63,421 bases of DNA, taken from NCBI GenBank assembly GCA_013289415.1, contig JABDAB010000004.1:29840-93260 (forward strand), read 5' to 3'. The position numbers were made by a program, and so were the translations under genes. This stretch comes from Gammaproteobacteria bacterium (lineage in GTDB: Bacteria; Pseudomonadota; Gammaproteobacteria; Legionellales; Legionellaceae). Below, one piece after another: positions 18,779-27,983 of the stretch. Numbering within the stretch: position 1 is the first letter of the stretch; every line of letters starts with the position of its first letter. Below the pieces are notes generated by a model. The model searched no databases and was not told the DNA's origin. It worked only from the letters and a program-made list of their open reading frames with translations.

Positions 18779-20431
18779 CTAAGCTTTATTTTGTCTCTCG
18801 CACATTTTACCCAGCAAACGCAGATTTTCAGGACAATCATTTTTATCCATCATGACTTCAATAAAACACATTTTGTCACGCTGAGATTCAATTTGTGACA
18901 GTACATTGGCTAATTCATTTTCAGTGCGTACTCGTGCAGAAAATACATTGTTACCAAAAATTGCAGGCATCGCTGCATAGTTCCATGATTGAATATCGTT
19001 GTACATCTGTTTGGAACCATGAATCACGCGCTCAATGGTGTAGCCATCATTATTTAATAAAAATACAATAGGGGTTAGTTGATGTCTGATAACAGTTGAT
19101 AGCTCTTGAGCGGTTAACTGGAATGAACCGTCCCCGACAAATAACAATGTTCGACGTGTCGGTGAGGCTATCGCTGCCCCCAATACCGCACCCACTGAAT
19201 AACCAATAGAACCCCATAAGCATTGCGCAATGAAGGTAGTATGATCTGGAATGGTTGTCTCTAGTAAACCAAACATACTGGTTCCTGTTTCTGCAAGAAT
19301 AATATCGCCTGGTTGAAAGTAATGCGCCATATTGGTCCAAAACCGTTTTTGAGTTATTTGCTGATCGGTTGGCTTATAGTTGGGAAGGGGAGGTTTCGCT
19401 ATGGTTTCTTGATGGCAATATCCCTTGAGCGCTTCTGTCAGTGCTGGAATGACAGCATTAAAGTATAATTTAGGGTATATCGCATGATGAGCTTTGACAT
19501 AGTCGCTGTGAATTTCGATCGTGGCTTTTGCTTCGATTTTGCTGGTAAAACCACCGGTATTGAAATCTGACATGACACTACCAAACGATACAATACAATC
19601 GGATGATTCGATTCGCTCCTGAACATGCGGTGTACTGTAATCCCCGTTATAATACCCCATAAAGCCCGCATGTGATTCATTAATAATACCTTTACCCATA
19701 TTCATGGTTGCAAAAGGAATGCCCGTTTGATCCAGTAATTTTTGAATCATCGTTTTCATATGATGACGAGACGCACATAAATCTGCCAGAAATACAGGTG
19801 ATTTTGCATTGCGAATTATGGTTGCCACGCGTGAAACACACTCGGTCAGAGCCTCGGAATTGGAATCTGGATAAGCTAAATTTAGCGGTTTTTCAGGAGC
19901 GTCAATTTCAACATCAACCATATTGCTTGGCAAGCTGATATAAACCGGCTGTTTTTTAATCCAGCAGGTTTCCAGTGCATGATCAATTCTATTTGCAGCT
20001 GATTCAGGTGTATCAAGAATAGCAACGGCTGCAGATATTTTTTCAAACATTTTAATAAATACACTAAAATCGCCGGTACCAAAGGTGTGATGCATAATGG
20101 CGCCTTGCTGTTGGGTGGTGGTGGCAGGAGCACCAACGATATTTACCACGGGCAAGTACTCAGAATAGCTCCCGGCGATCCCATTAATAGCACTCAATTC
20201 TCCCACCCCAAAGGTGGTAACAATGGCTCCTGCGCCATGCACACGCGCATAACCATCCGCTGCATAGGCCGCATTTAATTCATTACAATTGCCGACCCAT
20301 CGCAATGACTTGAAATTTAGAATCTGGTCAAGGAATGTGAGATTATAGTCTCCTGGAACTCCAAAAATATCCTTGATGCCCAATTCGGCAAGACGAGTTA
20401 ATAAATATTGGGATATGGTTATTTTGTTCAT
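18779..20431 (-). CDS. Thiamine-diphosphate 2-oxoacid decarboxylase (pyruvate/indolepyruvate decarboxylase family)
   Basis: A 550-residue ThDP enzyme with AAGGAC eight bases before its ATG. The N-terminal domain has GNCNELNAAYAADGYAR with the cofactor-activating Glu, and MHHTFGTGDF with the His-His pair typical of pyruvate and indolepyruvate decarboxylases. The C-terminal domain has the ThDP/Mg motif GDGSFQLTAQELS through LLNNDGYTIE, including the last catalytic Glu. It would decarboxylate a 2-oxo acid to an aldehyde in the cytosol. Pyruvate, phenylpyruvate and indolepyruvate cannot be told apart by eye. It is a single-gene unit, convergent with the efflux operon. Confidence 0.88.
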   Translation of the reverse strand: MNKITISQYLLTRLAELGIKDIFGVPGDYNLTFLDQILNFKSLRWVGNCNELNAAYAADGYARVHGAGAIVTTFGVGELSAINGIAGSYSEYLPVVNIVGAPATTTQQQGAIMHHTFGTGDFSVFIKMFEKISAAVAILDTPESAANRIDHALETCWIKKQPVYISLPSNMVDVEIDAPEKPLNLAYPDSNSEALTECVSRVATIIRNAKSPVFLADLCASRHHMKTMIQKLLDQTGIPFATMNMGKGIINESHAGFMGYYNGDYSTPHVQERIESSDCIVSFGSVMSDFNTGGFTSKIEAKATIEIHSDYVKAHHAIYPKLYFNAVIPALTEALKGYCHQETIAKPPLPNYKPTDQQITQKRFWTNMAHYFQPGDIILAETGTSMFGLLETTIPDHTTFIAQCLWGSIGYSVGAVLGAAIASPTRRTLLFVGDGSFQLTAQELSTVIRHQLTPIVFLLNNDGYTIERVIHGSKQMYNDIQSWNYAAMPAIFGNNVFSARVRTENELANVLSQIESQRDKMCFIEVMMDKNDCPENLRLLGKMCERQNKA

Positions 20432-20648
20432 ATGTCGATGTCCTTATCAATATCAATGATTTCTTAAGCATAGCCTACCTGTTGAGTTGTTCAAGCTGCT
20501 GTCACAAAAAAAAATATTATGCTGCTGCTGGAAATCTTTGATGTAACGAAACAGTATGTGCCATGCAAACACAGTTTTCAAAAGATATAGAGGACGTTAA
20601 TCTCGACCTCTCTCTTGGGTAGGATATAGCTATACCGCGCGCAGTATA

Positions 20649-22040
20649 TCATCCGGCTCCTAATAATTTGGATGCTTCATCCATTGCTGTTTCCATTCGT
20701 TTCAATTGTTTTTGTGCTTTACTGGCTCCGCTAAAAAATGAACCATCTATATTTTTATTATATAATGGCATTGACGAACAAATACTAACAGCTCGATTCA
20801 ATGTTTTTGCATTTCTCACAATCTCTTGTGTATCTGAATGCAGTGTCGGAAGTAACGGCTTGAAAACATTGTTTTTAAAATCTACTTCTGCCTGCGTTCT
20901 AATATTGTCGCGTTCTTTTTTATTCATTTTGAAATTATGCTGAATGATAACCTGGGATTTCAAAATTCCTTGTGTCAGTTCTGCCACGTCCAGTTCATGT
21001 TCGCCTTTTTCAGCATACTCTTCGATATAAGGTAACTGATGTTTTTTGTAAATCGCATGAACGACATTCTGATAGCGTTCACGTTCTTTTCCAAAGGCAT
21101 AATCTTGATGACCTGAACTATCCAGTTGCAAAATGTAAACTGGCGCGATTTTTTTTGCTTCCTCGTCAGTTGCATTTTTAATCGCTTCTATTCGCTTTGC
21201 AGCAACCTTGAGTGCAATATTCAAGCTTCCCTTGTGAGGAACCACGCCATCCTGTTTCGATGAAACAACCAACAATGGAACATGATCAGGAAATTGATCA
21301 ACATAAGAAACAGCCTGATGATCTCGATCTGTTTTATGATCTGAACCAAGAAATAGCCATGAGAATACCTTGTATATCCATTTTCCCAACGCAGGAAAAA
21401 ACCAAAACCAGGATTTCACTGAGCCACTGATTGTGGCTGGTGGCCCTTCCAATATACACATTTTTACCTGATTATATTCGGCGCTATGAGTAGCCAACGC
21501 CGCGAAAGAGGTTGCAGCTCCACGGGACACGCCATAGAGCACAATATTATTTTGAGCATTATGTTTGGGATTGAATTTTATACTGGTCACCGTTTTATAT
21601 TTTTCGAAGTGAGCCTTGATGTCCGTTTCCTGTCCCGATGACTCATGAGCTGAGTCAATGGAATATTGATAGACACTACCTTCTTCCTGGATAGAACAGG
21701 TTGCGGGAGCAAGATCCGGATCAGCGTGATCAGCAGTAGGCTTTACCTCAATTCCACGAAGCCAAAGGGCAAAGCGGCTCCAAATACCCCATTGATTTTG
21801 GCGTTTCATTTCTTTTATTTCAGGATAAGTCCAAAGATGGGTGTGGTGAATAGTATTAATGCCTAGCCAATTTAACGTGGCAACTTCGCCGGTGGATGTC
21901 GTCATCGGATGGTTACCAAGGTATCTTACAAACTGTATTTGTGAGGCGCTTTTACCTTGATACTCAAGATAAAACGTCTCAAATGCACTTTGATTAATCC
22001 ATTCTTTATTATCAACAGTAGGCTTGGTCATTTTGAGCAT
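20649..22040 (-). CDS. Alpha/beta-hydrolase-like protein, possible effector
   Basis: About 463 residues. The start may be ATG 22040 or ATG 22031 (MTKPTVDNKEW); neither has a strong ribosome site. The centre has a nucleophile elbow, LYGVSRGAATSFAALA near residue 172, then HVPLLVVSSKQDGVVPHKGS (candidate acid) and LDSSGHQDYAF (candidate His), which complete a plausible Ser-Asp-His triad. The last ~110 residues are helical and charged. There is no signal peptide. The lipase-like fold without secretion signal recalls the SidB/Sdb group of Legionella effectors, but I cannot confirm that relationship. It lies 40 bases downstream of the sulfate-activation gene on the same strand. Confidence 0.65.
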   Translation of the reverse strand: MLKMTKPTVDNKEWINQSAFETFYLEYQGKSASQIQFVRYLGNHPMTTSTGEVATLNWLGINTIHHTHLWTYPEIKEMKRQNQWGIWSRFALWLRGIEVKPTADHADPDLAPATCSIQEEGSVYQYSIDSAHESSGQETDIKAHFEKYKTVTSIKFNPKHNAQNNIVLYGVSRGAATSFAALATHSAEYNQVKMCILEGPPATISGSVKSWFWFFPALGKWIYKVFSWLFLGSDHKTDRDHQAVSYVDQFPDHVPLLVVSSKQDGVVPHKGSLNIALKVAAKRIEAIKNATDEEAKKIAPVYILQLDSSGHQDYAFGKERERYQNVVHAIYKKHQLPYIEEYAEKGEHELDVAELTQGILKSQVIIQHNFKMNKKERDNIRTQAEVDFKNNVFKPLLPTLHSDTQEIVRNAKTLNRAVSICSSMPLYNKNIDGSFFSGASKAQKQLKRMETAMDEASKLLGAG

Positions 22041-22047
22041 CCAGTAT

Positions 22048-22071
22048 ATCGATACTGCAAGCAGTATCGAT
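22048..22071 (-). terminator. Hairpin between sulfate-activation and hydrolase genes
   Basis: ATCGATACTGC and GCAGTATCGAT form a perfect 11-bp stem with a two-base loop. It lies between the stop at 22080 and the start at 22040. There is no U-run on either strand, so it may be a processing site or weak terminator rather than a factor-independent one. Confidence 0.45.
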
Positions 22072-22079
22072 GGTTTATT

Positions 22080-23750
22080 TTAATAGACAAACCCTAGCTT
22101 CTCGATTGTCGCCAAAATTAAATGTACTGCGTCGAGTATGCTGGTATTTGATGTATTGATTTCAATATCTGGATTGACGGGAACTTCATAGGGATCATTG
22201 ACACCGGTAAACTCAGTGATTAAACCGAGTTCGGCTTTCTGATACAATCCTTTGATATCACGTTGTTTGCATACTGCAATGGGTGTTGAAATGTAAATTT
22301 CAATGAATCCACCGTGCTGACTGATCGCGTTTCGGATGGATTGACGCATGATGGCATAAGGGGCAATGGCGGCGCAAATGGCGATGCCTTTGTGTTTGGT
22401 TATTTCAGCCGCAACAAAACCAACCCTTTGGATATTGGTATTCCGGTCGGTTTTGGAAAAACCCAGTTCACTCGATAAATTTTTGCGAATAATATCACCA
22501 TCAAGCAAGGTTACGCTGCGTTGTCCGGACTCCATCATTTTAGCTAATACTGCTTTTGCAAGCGTGGATTTGCCAGCACCAGAAAGGCCAGTAAAGAGCA
22601 GGGTATAGCCTTGTTGATGTCGGGGTGGGTAGGCTTTTCGTAGTTCTTGAAGCACTTCGGGGAATGAAAACCAATCAGGAATCTCTAGTCGAGATTCAAG
22701 CATGAGACGAAGCTCTGTGCCGGAAATATCCTCAATTGTATCCTTCGCGCAGATTTCATCCATCGCTAAAAATGAGGCTTTTTCTTTAACATAGACAATG
22801 GCTGGAAACGGCATAATTTCAATGCCAATTTCCGCCGCATGGCCAAGCAACATGTCTTGAGCCGCATAAGGTGGATAAAAAGAAACACCTTGGCTGTTCA
22901 AACCTGGGCCTGCATGATCACGCCCAACGATAAAGTGCGTTACCCCGTAATTTTTACGAATGATCGCATGCCAAACGGCTTCTCTTGGACCTCCCATGCG
23001 CATGGCCAGAGGCAACAAACTTAACATGGCACTGTGTTTTGGATATTTTTCCAGAACTTGTTCATAGCACTTCACTCGCGTCACATGATCGACATCACCG
23101 GGTTTGGTCATGCCAACCACGGGATGAATCAATAATTGTGCATTAACTGCTTTGGCCGCGCGCAAGGTTAATTCATAATGAGCTCTGTGGATTGGGTTTC
23201 TGGTTTGAAACGCGATGACTTTAGTCCATCCATAGAGTTTAAATAATTGTTTAAGCTGAGCCGGTGTATGCCGATACTCCGTGAAATCATAGTGTGTGAT
23301 GGCTGATAATGCCGTGATTTTCCCACCTAAATACCACGTGCCTGCTTGCTCTTGAAGATATTGAACTGCGGGGTGTTTTATATCCGTTGTACCAAAAACA
23401 CAGTGCGCTTCATGGGTTTTATCGGGCTGCCAATTGGACGTAACCGTTAACAAGGCCAAAGGGGTATTTTCATCATCAGCCAAGATAATTTGTTCACCCA
23501 TGTTTAGTTGGGTGGCAAATTGTTCAGATACATCGAGAGTAATCGGCATAGGCCATAGCGCACCATTGGCGAGTCGCATGTTTTGACATACTGACGCATA
23601 ATCAGTTGTGTCAAGGAAACCTGTTAAAGGAGCATATGCGCCGTTGATCAAGCATTCCAGATCACATAACTGGCGTTTGGACAGAGTCCATGATTTTTTG
23701 TTAGTTAGATCGACGGGTGCCGTGTGTTGTTTCGCGAGGGTTAATGTCAT
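22080..23750 (-). CDS. Bifunctional sulfate adenylyltransferase / adenylylsulfate kinase
   Basis: A 556-residue fusion; AAGGA stands just before the ATG. Residues 1 to about 375 are ATP sulfurylase of the monomeric Sat type: FQTRNPIHRAHYEL (QxRNPxHxxHE-like active site) and IVGRDHAGPG. Residues from about 378 are APS kinase: LFTGLSGAGKSTLAKAV is the P-loop, followed by LLDGDIIRKNLSSELGFS and FIEIYISTPIAVCKQRD. Together they convert sulfate and ATP to PAPS in the cytosol. No PAPS reductase or other cys gene is in the window, so the PAPS may serve sulfation or assimilation encoded elsewhere. Confidence 0.92.
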   Translation of the reverse strand: MTLTLAKQHTAPVDLTNKKSWTLSKRQLCDLECLINGAYAPLTGFLDTTDYASVCQNMRLANGALWPMPITLDVSEQFATQLNMGEQIILADDENTPLALLTVTSNWQPDKTHEAHCVFGTTDIKHPAVQYLQEQAGTWYLGGKITALSAITHYDFTEYRHTPAQLKQLFKLYGWTKVIAFQTRNPIHRAHYELTLRAAKAVNAQLLIHPVVGMTKPGDVDHVTRVKCYEQVLEKYPKHSAMLSLLPLAMRMGGPREAVWHAIIRKNYGVTHFIVGRDHAGPGLNSQGVSFYPPYAAQDMLLGHAAEIGIEIMPFPAIVYVKEKASFLAMDEICAKDTIEDISGTELRLMLESRLEIPDWFSFPEVLQELRKAYPPRHQQGYTLLFTGLSGAGKSTLAKAVLAKMMESGQRSVTLLDGDIIRKNLSSELGFSKTDRNTNIQRVGFVAAEITKHKGIAICAAIAPYAIMRQSIRNAISQHGGFIEIYISTPIAVCKQRDIKGLYQKAELGLITEFTGVNDPYEVPVNPDIEINTSNTSILDAVHLILATIEKLGFVY

Positions 23751-23894
23751 GATTCATTCCTTTTTATCGATTGCGATTTGGGTTTCTTTAAACTGTCTAT
23801 TTCTTTCAAAACGCCAAGCGTATAGAATTCGTTAGCCCCATCACTATCATATGGTGACATTGTGAACTTAATAAGTAAACTAACAGGAGTTAAA

Positions 23895-24320
23895 ATGGAA
23901 CGTAAAGGATCAGCAGAATGGAAAGGTGGGTTGAAAGATGGTAGTGGAACTGTTTCAACGGAGAGCGGTGCGCTCGAACATATTCCTTATTCATTTAAAA
24001 CGCGGTTTGAAAAAGGCCAAGGAACAAATCCAGAGGAATTGATAGCAGCGGCACATGCAGGATGTTTTTCAATGGCATTTGCTGTGGAATTAGAAAAGAA
24101 TGGCTTCAATCCTAAAAGTATTCATACCACAGCAACGGTTACTTTAGAAAAATCCAGCGATGGCTTCTCTATTCCGATGATTCATTTGGAAGTGGAAACC
24201 CAAATTTCTGGCATTGAAGAGGCTAAACTTCAACAAATAGCAAATCATGCAAAAGAGAATTGCCCTGTTTCAAAATTAATGACAGCAAAAATTACAATGC
24301 ATGGCACAAAATTGGACTAG
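23895..24320 (+). CDS. OsmC-family peroxiredoxin
   Basis: A 141-residue protein. The start at ATG 23895 (MERKGSAEWKGGL) is chosen because AGGAG ends six bases before it; an upstream ATG at 23862 lacks a site. The two family cysteines are present, in AHAGCFSMAF and ENCPVSKL, consistent with thiol-dependent reduction of organic hydroperoxides in the cytosol. It is divergent from the sulfate-activation gene with a 140-base gap that should hold both promoters. It is a monocistronic unit. Confidence 0.92.
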   Translation: MERKGSAEWKGGLKDGSGTVSTESGALEHIPYSFKTRFEKGQGTNPEELIAAAHAGCFSMAFAVELEKNGFNPKSIHTTATVTLEKSSDGFSIPMIHLEVETQISGIEEAKLQQIANHAKENCPVSKLMTAKITMHGTKLD

Positions 24321-24697
24321 AAGCTCAAGGTTCTGTAGCACTTGATTCTACTTGAGTAAATATAGAGAAGTTAAAACATAATCGTAAAAATATTGTGATT
24401 ATGTTTGATCCGCTTCTAGGGGCTGTTGACAACTCGGTTGCTCTGTTCACTATGTTGGAGAGGACTAATTGTAGGGTTATCGGTCAAGTGTGTAATTCAT
24501 TGTTTTTTCTAGCCCCTATACATCTTAAACACAGACTTATCCACAGATTTTGTGGGTAAGTCTGATAGCCATAAAATCAACATATTCGTCAAAAAAGACT
24601 TTATATTCAATGAATTACATATTTTAGTGGTAAACTAATATCGAATTGATGCATATCCGTACAGCGAAGTTATTAACAATTCAATTGGTAACATTAA
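24321..24697. other. Gene-free stretch of about 375 bases
   Basis: This stretch contains one IS5-like end, CTAGGGGCTGTTGACA at 24416-24431, identical to the outer end of the MITEs at 8712 and 26957. About 90 bases on is an opposing AGCCCCTAT (24511-24519). The inside does not match the other copies, so this is a decayed or different element. Nothing else is recognised. Confidence 0.45.
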
Positions 24698-25057
24698 TCA
24701 TACAGGTTGATTGTTGTTAAATGCGGCTATTGTGGCTAATCTGGTTCCTAATGTTATCCTGGTCTGCAATATACAGAACATGATTACATTGCCTGCTTCG
24801 TAAGCAATCAAGTGTCTTAACTGTTCATTCACATCCCGGGGGTTACAGTTGGCCTTTACGAACCCATGACGGATTAAAGCATCTAACTCATCCTCTATTT
24901 TTTTGTATATTCTCTTAATTACTGGACGATTATCTTTTGGATACCAATTATCCCGTGTTGTTTCGATAGCCACTTGCTCTAAACCTTCTCGCAATACAGC
25001 CATGATCTCTTTTGCAATATTTCGTGTTGGGCTGTTTATAAATAGACAATTTCCCAT
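24698..25057 (-). CDS. Unknown 119-residue protein
   Basis: The start is placed at ATG 25057 (MGNCLFINSP) because AAGGAA lies about six bases upstream; a longer frame to 25096 has no ribosome site. The protein is helical and charged with no signal peptide, and contains RDNWYPKDNRPVIKRIY and NVIMFCILQTRITLG. Met-Gly-Asn-Cys at the N-terminus could in principle be lipidated in a eukaryotic host, which is speculation. No family was recognised. Neighbours do not inform its role. Confidence 0.5.
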   Translation of the reverse strand: MGNCLFINSPTRNIAKEIMAVLREGLEQVAIETTRDNWYPKDNRPVIKRIYKKIEDELDALIRHGFVKANCNPRDVNEQLRHLIAYEAGNVIMFCILQTRITLGTRLATIAAFNNNQPV

Positions 25058-25217
25058 GAGTGTTTCCTTATAGTTGGGTTTACCCCATTTAATCAAGTTA
25101 GTCTAACTAACATCTTGATTTAGCGATTGAAAGGAGATGAGAGTGCTGAAGTATAAAGTGAGTGGATATCAGCCAGTATTGTTCGATATCGCTCTGGTCA
25201 TTATTTACTTCTTAACT

Positions 25218-26290
25218 TTAAGCCACGCCAGTAAGAGCGCCACCTCCTGAGTCATTAACAGGCGGTTGTGTAGTACTAAGCGCCCAAGCAATACCACCAT
25301 TTGTAGATGTATAGCTCAACGGTGCGCTATTGTTATCAGACCCTACCGCAACACAAGTAGTACCATCACTAGAGCATACCACGTCATTGAGAAAGCCACC
25401 TCCTGTGCCATTATCAGGCGGTTGCGTGGTACTAAGCGCCCAAGTAACACCACTGTTTGTCGATGTATAGCTCAACGGCGTATTAGTCAAATCGAACCCT
25501 ACCGCAGTACAAATAGCCCCATCACTAGAGCATGCCACACCAAAGAGATGGCCAGTTCCTGAGCCATTATCAGGCGGTTGCGTGGTACTAAGCGCCCAAT
25601 CAATACCACCATTTGTAGATGTGTAGCTCAATGGCGCGTCATTGTTATCAAACCCTACTGCTGTACAAATAGCTCCATCACTAGAGCATACCACACCATA
25701 GAGAGAGCCGCCTCCTGAGCTATTAACAGGTGGTTGCGTAGTACTAAGCGCCCAAGCAACACCACTGTTTGTAGATGTATAGCTCAACGGCACCGTATTG
25801 TTATCAAATCCTACCGCAGTACAAGTAGCCCCATCACCAGAGCATGCCACGCCATTTAAATAGCCACCTCCTGAGCTATTAACAGGCGGTTGCGTGGTAC
25901 TAAGTGCCCAGGCAACACCACCATTTGTCGATGTGTAGCTCAACGGCGCCGTACTGCTATCACTCCCTATCGCAGTACAAGTAGCGCCATCACTAGAGCA
26001 TGCGACGCCATTTAAATAGCCACCTCCTGTGCCATTAACAGGAGGTTGCGTGGTACTAAGCGCCCAAGCAACACCACTGTTTGTCGATGTGTAGCTCAAT
26101 GGCACAGTATTGTTATCAAATCCTACCGTAGTACAAGTAGCACCATCACCAGAGCATGCTACGCCATGAAGAATGCCAGCTCCTGAGCCATCAACAGGCG
26201 GTTGCGTAGTACTAAGCGCCCAAGCAACACCACTGTTTGTAGATGTATAGCTCAATGGCGCGTGATTGTTATCAAACCCTACCGATACAA
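25218..26290. repeat. Seven tandem ~153-bp coding repeats
   Basis: The DNA of the seven ~51-residue repeats is nearly identical between copies, for example GCGCCCAAGCAACACCA and GTAGTACTAAG recurring every ~153 bases. Such homogeneity favours expansion and contraction by recombination and may make copy number vary between strains. Confidence 0.8.
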
Positions 26291-26930
26291 CTGGCATCGC
26301 CACAGTCACAGTCACTGTAATAGGCGAGGATGTGGTCGCTGAATAATTTGCATCAGCTGCTTTGGTTGCTGTCACCGCACAACTACCAACACTCGTTCCT
26401 GTTAAAGTTGAACCACTAATAGAGCAATTGCTTGAGCCTGATATAACGGCATAGGTAACCACTCCGGTGCCTGAACCACCTGTTGTTGATAAAGCAGCTG
26501 TTTCTCCATCCACAATACTAGATGGAGTAGCACTCGCTGCTAATGTGGCTTGAGGCGCTTGCGTCGTCTGCGTCACTATAGAAACAGTTTTAGCTTGGTT
26601 TTGGCTGGCGGAAAATAGGCAATACCCCACGGCGCCTGACTTACAATCCAATCCAAACGTACTGAAGGCATATCCAGGGGTATTGATTTTAATTCCAATG
26701 ACGGGGTAAACATGATTCGGGATAGTAGGACTGATTGTTAAGGTTAACGCCGAAACAGTATAATTTTGACAACTGAGCGGCCCTAGTCCATTTAAACATA
26801 ACGTGACATTCACATTGGCAGGCGTGCCAGTAGCCACAACATTAAACAGTAAACCACTTCCAGCAATAGCGACTGATTCCATCAGTAACAAAGTTGTTAA
26901 AAACAAAGTGACGAAAATCCGTTTTATCAT
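25218..26930 (-). CDS. Secreted protein with seven WALSTTQPP repeats, possibly C-terminally truncated
   Basis: About 570 residues from ATG 26930, which has AAGGA eight bases upstream; a longer frame starting at 27035 lies in a MITE and is not used. The signal peptide is MIKRIFVTLFLTTLLLMESV followed by AIAG. Next come a strand-rich domain with paired Cys (TLCLNGLGPLSCQNYTVSA) and an Ig-like domain around residues 145-230. Seven tandem repeats of about 51 residues follow, each with APLSYTSTN.G, WALSTTQPP and GVACS.DGATC. The repeat layout (W, paired Cys, Asp-box-like SxDGxT) suggests beta-propeller blades. The seventh repeat stops at GVA, short of the usual CSSDG, so the end may be lost. Export across the inner membrane is well supported; the function is not. 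Confidence 0.75.
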   Translation of the reverse strand: MIKRIFVTLFLTTLLLMESVAIAGSGLLFNVVATGTPANVNVTLCLNGLGPLSCQNYTVSALTLTISPTIPNHVYPVIGIKINTPGYAFSTFGLDCKSGAVGYCLFSASQNQAKTVSIVTQTTQAPQATLAASATPSSIVDGETAALSTTGGSGTGVVTYAVISGSSNCSISGSTLTGTSVGSCAVTATKAADANYSATTSSPITVTVTVAMPVVSVGFDNNHAPLSYTSTNSGVAWALSTTQPPVDGSGAGILHGVACSGDGATCTTVGFDNNTVPLSYTSTNSGVAWALSTTQPPVNGTGGGYLNGVACSSDGATCTAIGSDSSTAPLSYTSTNGGVAWALSTTQPPVNSSGGGYLNGVACSGDGATCTAVGFDNNTVPLSYTSTNSGVAWALSTTQPPVNSSGGGSLYGVVCSSDGAICTAVGFDNNDAPLSYTSTNGGIDWALSTTQPPDNGSGTGHLFGVACSSDGAICTAVGFDLTNTPLSYTSTNSGVTWALSTTQPPDNGTGGGFLNDVVCSSDGTTCVAVGSDNNSAPLSYTSTNGGIAWALSTTQPPVNDSGGGALTGVA

Positions 26931-26956
26931 GAACATATTCCTTTTTGAAAGAGTAC

Positions 26957-27045
26957 CAGGGGCTGTTGACATTTGCCCTGTCGAAGCCCGACGCCCTGCG
27001 GCTTGTCCGCGGGACGTCGAGATCTGAAATGTCAACAGACCCTAG
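26957..27045. mobile_element. MITE with IS5-like ends (copy 2)
   Basis: An 89-bp copy of the element at 8712-8801. It starts CCAGGGGCTGTTGACATT, ends AATGTCAACAGACCCTAG and shares the core CGGGACGTCGAGATCTGAA. It is inserted between the repeat-protein gene and the LprI-like remnant and appears to have replaced the start of the latter. Confidence 0.75.
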
Positions 27046-27371
27046 TATATCTGTATATTTTTTTACTAGGAATATTGAGTCAAAATAATATCGTTTTTTC
27101 ACAAACCCAATCAGAGTTGAATACAGATACATGTGCTGAATTTAAAAAGATTGATTCTGAATTAAATCAATCATATCAAAAAATTTTAATTCAGTACAAA
27201 GGTGATGAAATATTCGTTTCAAAGTTTATCGAAGATCAACGGAAATGGCTCGCATTCAGGGATGCTCATTTGGCGTCAATCTATCCTAATACGCAAGGAA
27301 ATTTTTACGGCTCCATCAATCCGATGTGTCGCTGCACTATTCTTAGTCATTTTTCGGCAACGGAATCCTAA
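27046..27371 (+). pseudogene. LprI-like (lysozyme inhibitor / DUF1311) remnant
   Basis: The frame reads a hydrophobic leader (LYIFLLGILSQNNIVFSQ), then SELNQSYQKILIQY, DQRKWLAFRDAHLASIYP and YGSINPMCRCTILSHFS. These match the conserved LprI/DUF1311 domain with its QRxWxxFRDAE-like core and C-terminal Cys pair. The frame has no ATG of its own after the MITE border at 27045; the only ATG lies inside the MITE. It ends at 27371, where the domain normally continues, overlapping the TraD fragment on the other strand. It is therefore broken at both ends. Confidence 0.65.
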
Positions 27372-27774
27372 TCTTATAAACCTCCCCCCCATTTACCAAA
27401 ACAAACGCCTGCCCTTTCGGCAAGGCAACAATATCATCCACCCCAATCATAGGCACAGAAGTAGTCTGCACACGATCCTCATTTGTAGTATTAAAATAAA
27501 CACGGTCTTCTCCATGCGGGGTATCACATACCGTGGATACTTGAGTATATCCAACCACACCGACCTGAGGCAGAACCTTAACCAATAAATTAGCCGTGTC
27601 CTCATTTTTTACACGCAGCATGATAAGGGTATTAAAGTTATCATCAGAAACCTCTGCCTTTGATTTAGATCCTAGTGCAACCTCCATATCCTGTATGGTC
27701 TGCGCATAAGCTGTAACCCGAAATCCTGCACCACCAGCACGGTACCACTTTTCCTCGATAGGTAAAAAATACAT
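27343..27774 (-). pseudogene. C-terminal fragment of conjugative coupling protein TraD (ICE type)
   Basis: The 143-residue frame contains YRAGGAGFRVTAYAQT, FNTLIMLRVKNEDTANLL, FNTTNEDRVQTTSVPMI and DIVALPKGQAFVLVNGGEV. This is the C-terminal part of the TraD-type coupling ATPase of integrative conjugative elements. The ATPase domain with its Walker motifs is missing. It marks the remains of a conjugative element to the left of the tRNA-anchored island. Confidence 0.75.
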
Positions 27775-27831
27775 TGTCGAGAAGCATTAATTAGTTGGTG
27801 TGAGTTTATAGAGCAATTGATATCGCCCTCT

Positions 27832-27895
27832 ATATCGAATTGTTTGGGGAATAAATACAATTCCTCGGAATTTGAACAAAAAACAGTTATTCCCC
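27832..27895 (+). pseudogene. RhuM-family fragment (copy A)
   Basis: The frame from 27832 reads ISNCLGNKYNSSEFEQKTV. It is homologous in DNA (27831-27895) and protein to 29063-29143 (ISNCLENIYNSTAFEKKSV). Both fit the RhuM segment that normally reads ISxHLxNIYxxxELExxSV. It has no start and runs into an AlpA-like fragment in another frame. Confidence 0.5.
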
Positions 27896-27982
27896 ACTCC
27901 AACCAAACTAAACGGTACGGTATTGGCATGGCGCGCCGATGTGATTAATCAGTGGATCAATGATAACTTGGGCGCTGTTTAA
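27884..27982 (+). pseudogene. AlpA-like excisionase/regulator C-terminal fragment
   Basis: The frame reads QLFPTPTKLNGTVLAWRADV then INQWINDNLGAV and TAA. This matches the end of AlpA-family DNA-binding proteins (FPxPxKLxxxxxAWRxxEVxxWI). The helix-turn-helix half is missing. Such proteins control excision of integrated elements. This copy ends two bases before the ATG of the next gene. Confidence 0.6.
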
Positions 27983-27983
27983 C

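Noticed and set aside
24416..24520. Third full copy of the CTAG MITE
   Set aside because: Only the left 16 bases match; the inner part and the right end differ from the other copies.
25218..26290. Regular ~153-bp repeats considered as a CRISPR-like array
   Set aside because: The repeats are contiguous coding units in one open frame with no unique spacers.
25218..27035. Longer N-terminus (MTFQISTSRGQAAGRR) for the WALSTTQPP protein
   Set aside because: The extension is encoded by the MITE; a signal peptide with correctly spaced AAGGA starts at 26930.
27672..27929. 85-codon reverse frame beside the TraD fragment
   Set aside because: It overlaps TraD in another frame and covers the RhuM and AlpA fragments on the other strand; no family resemblance.
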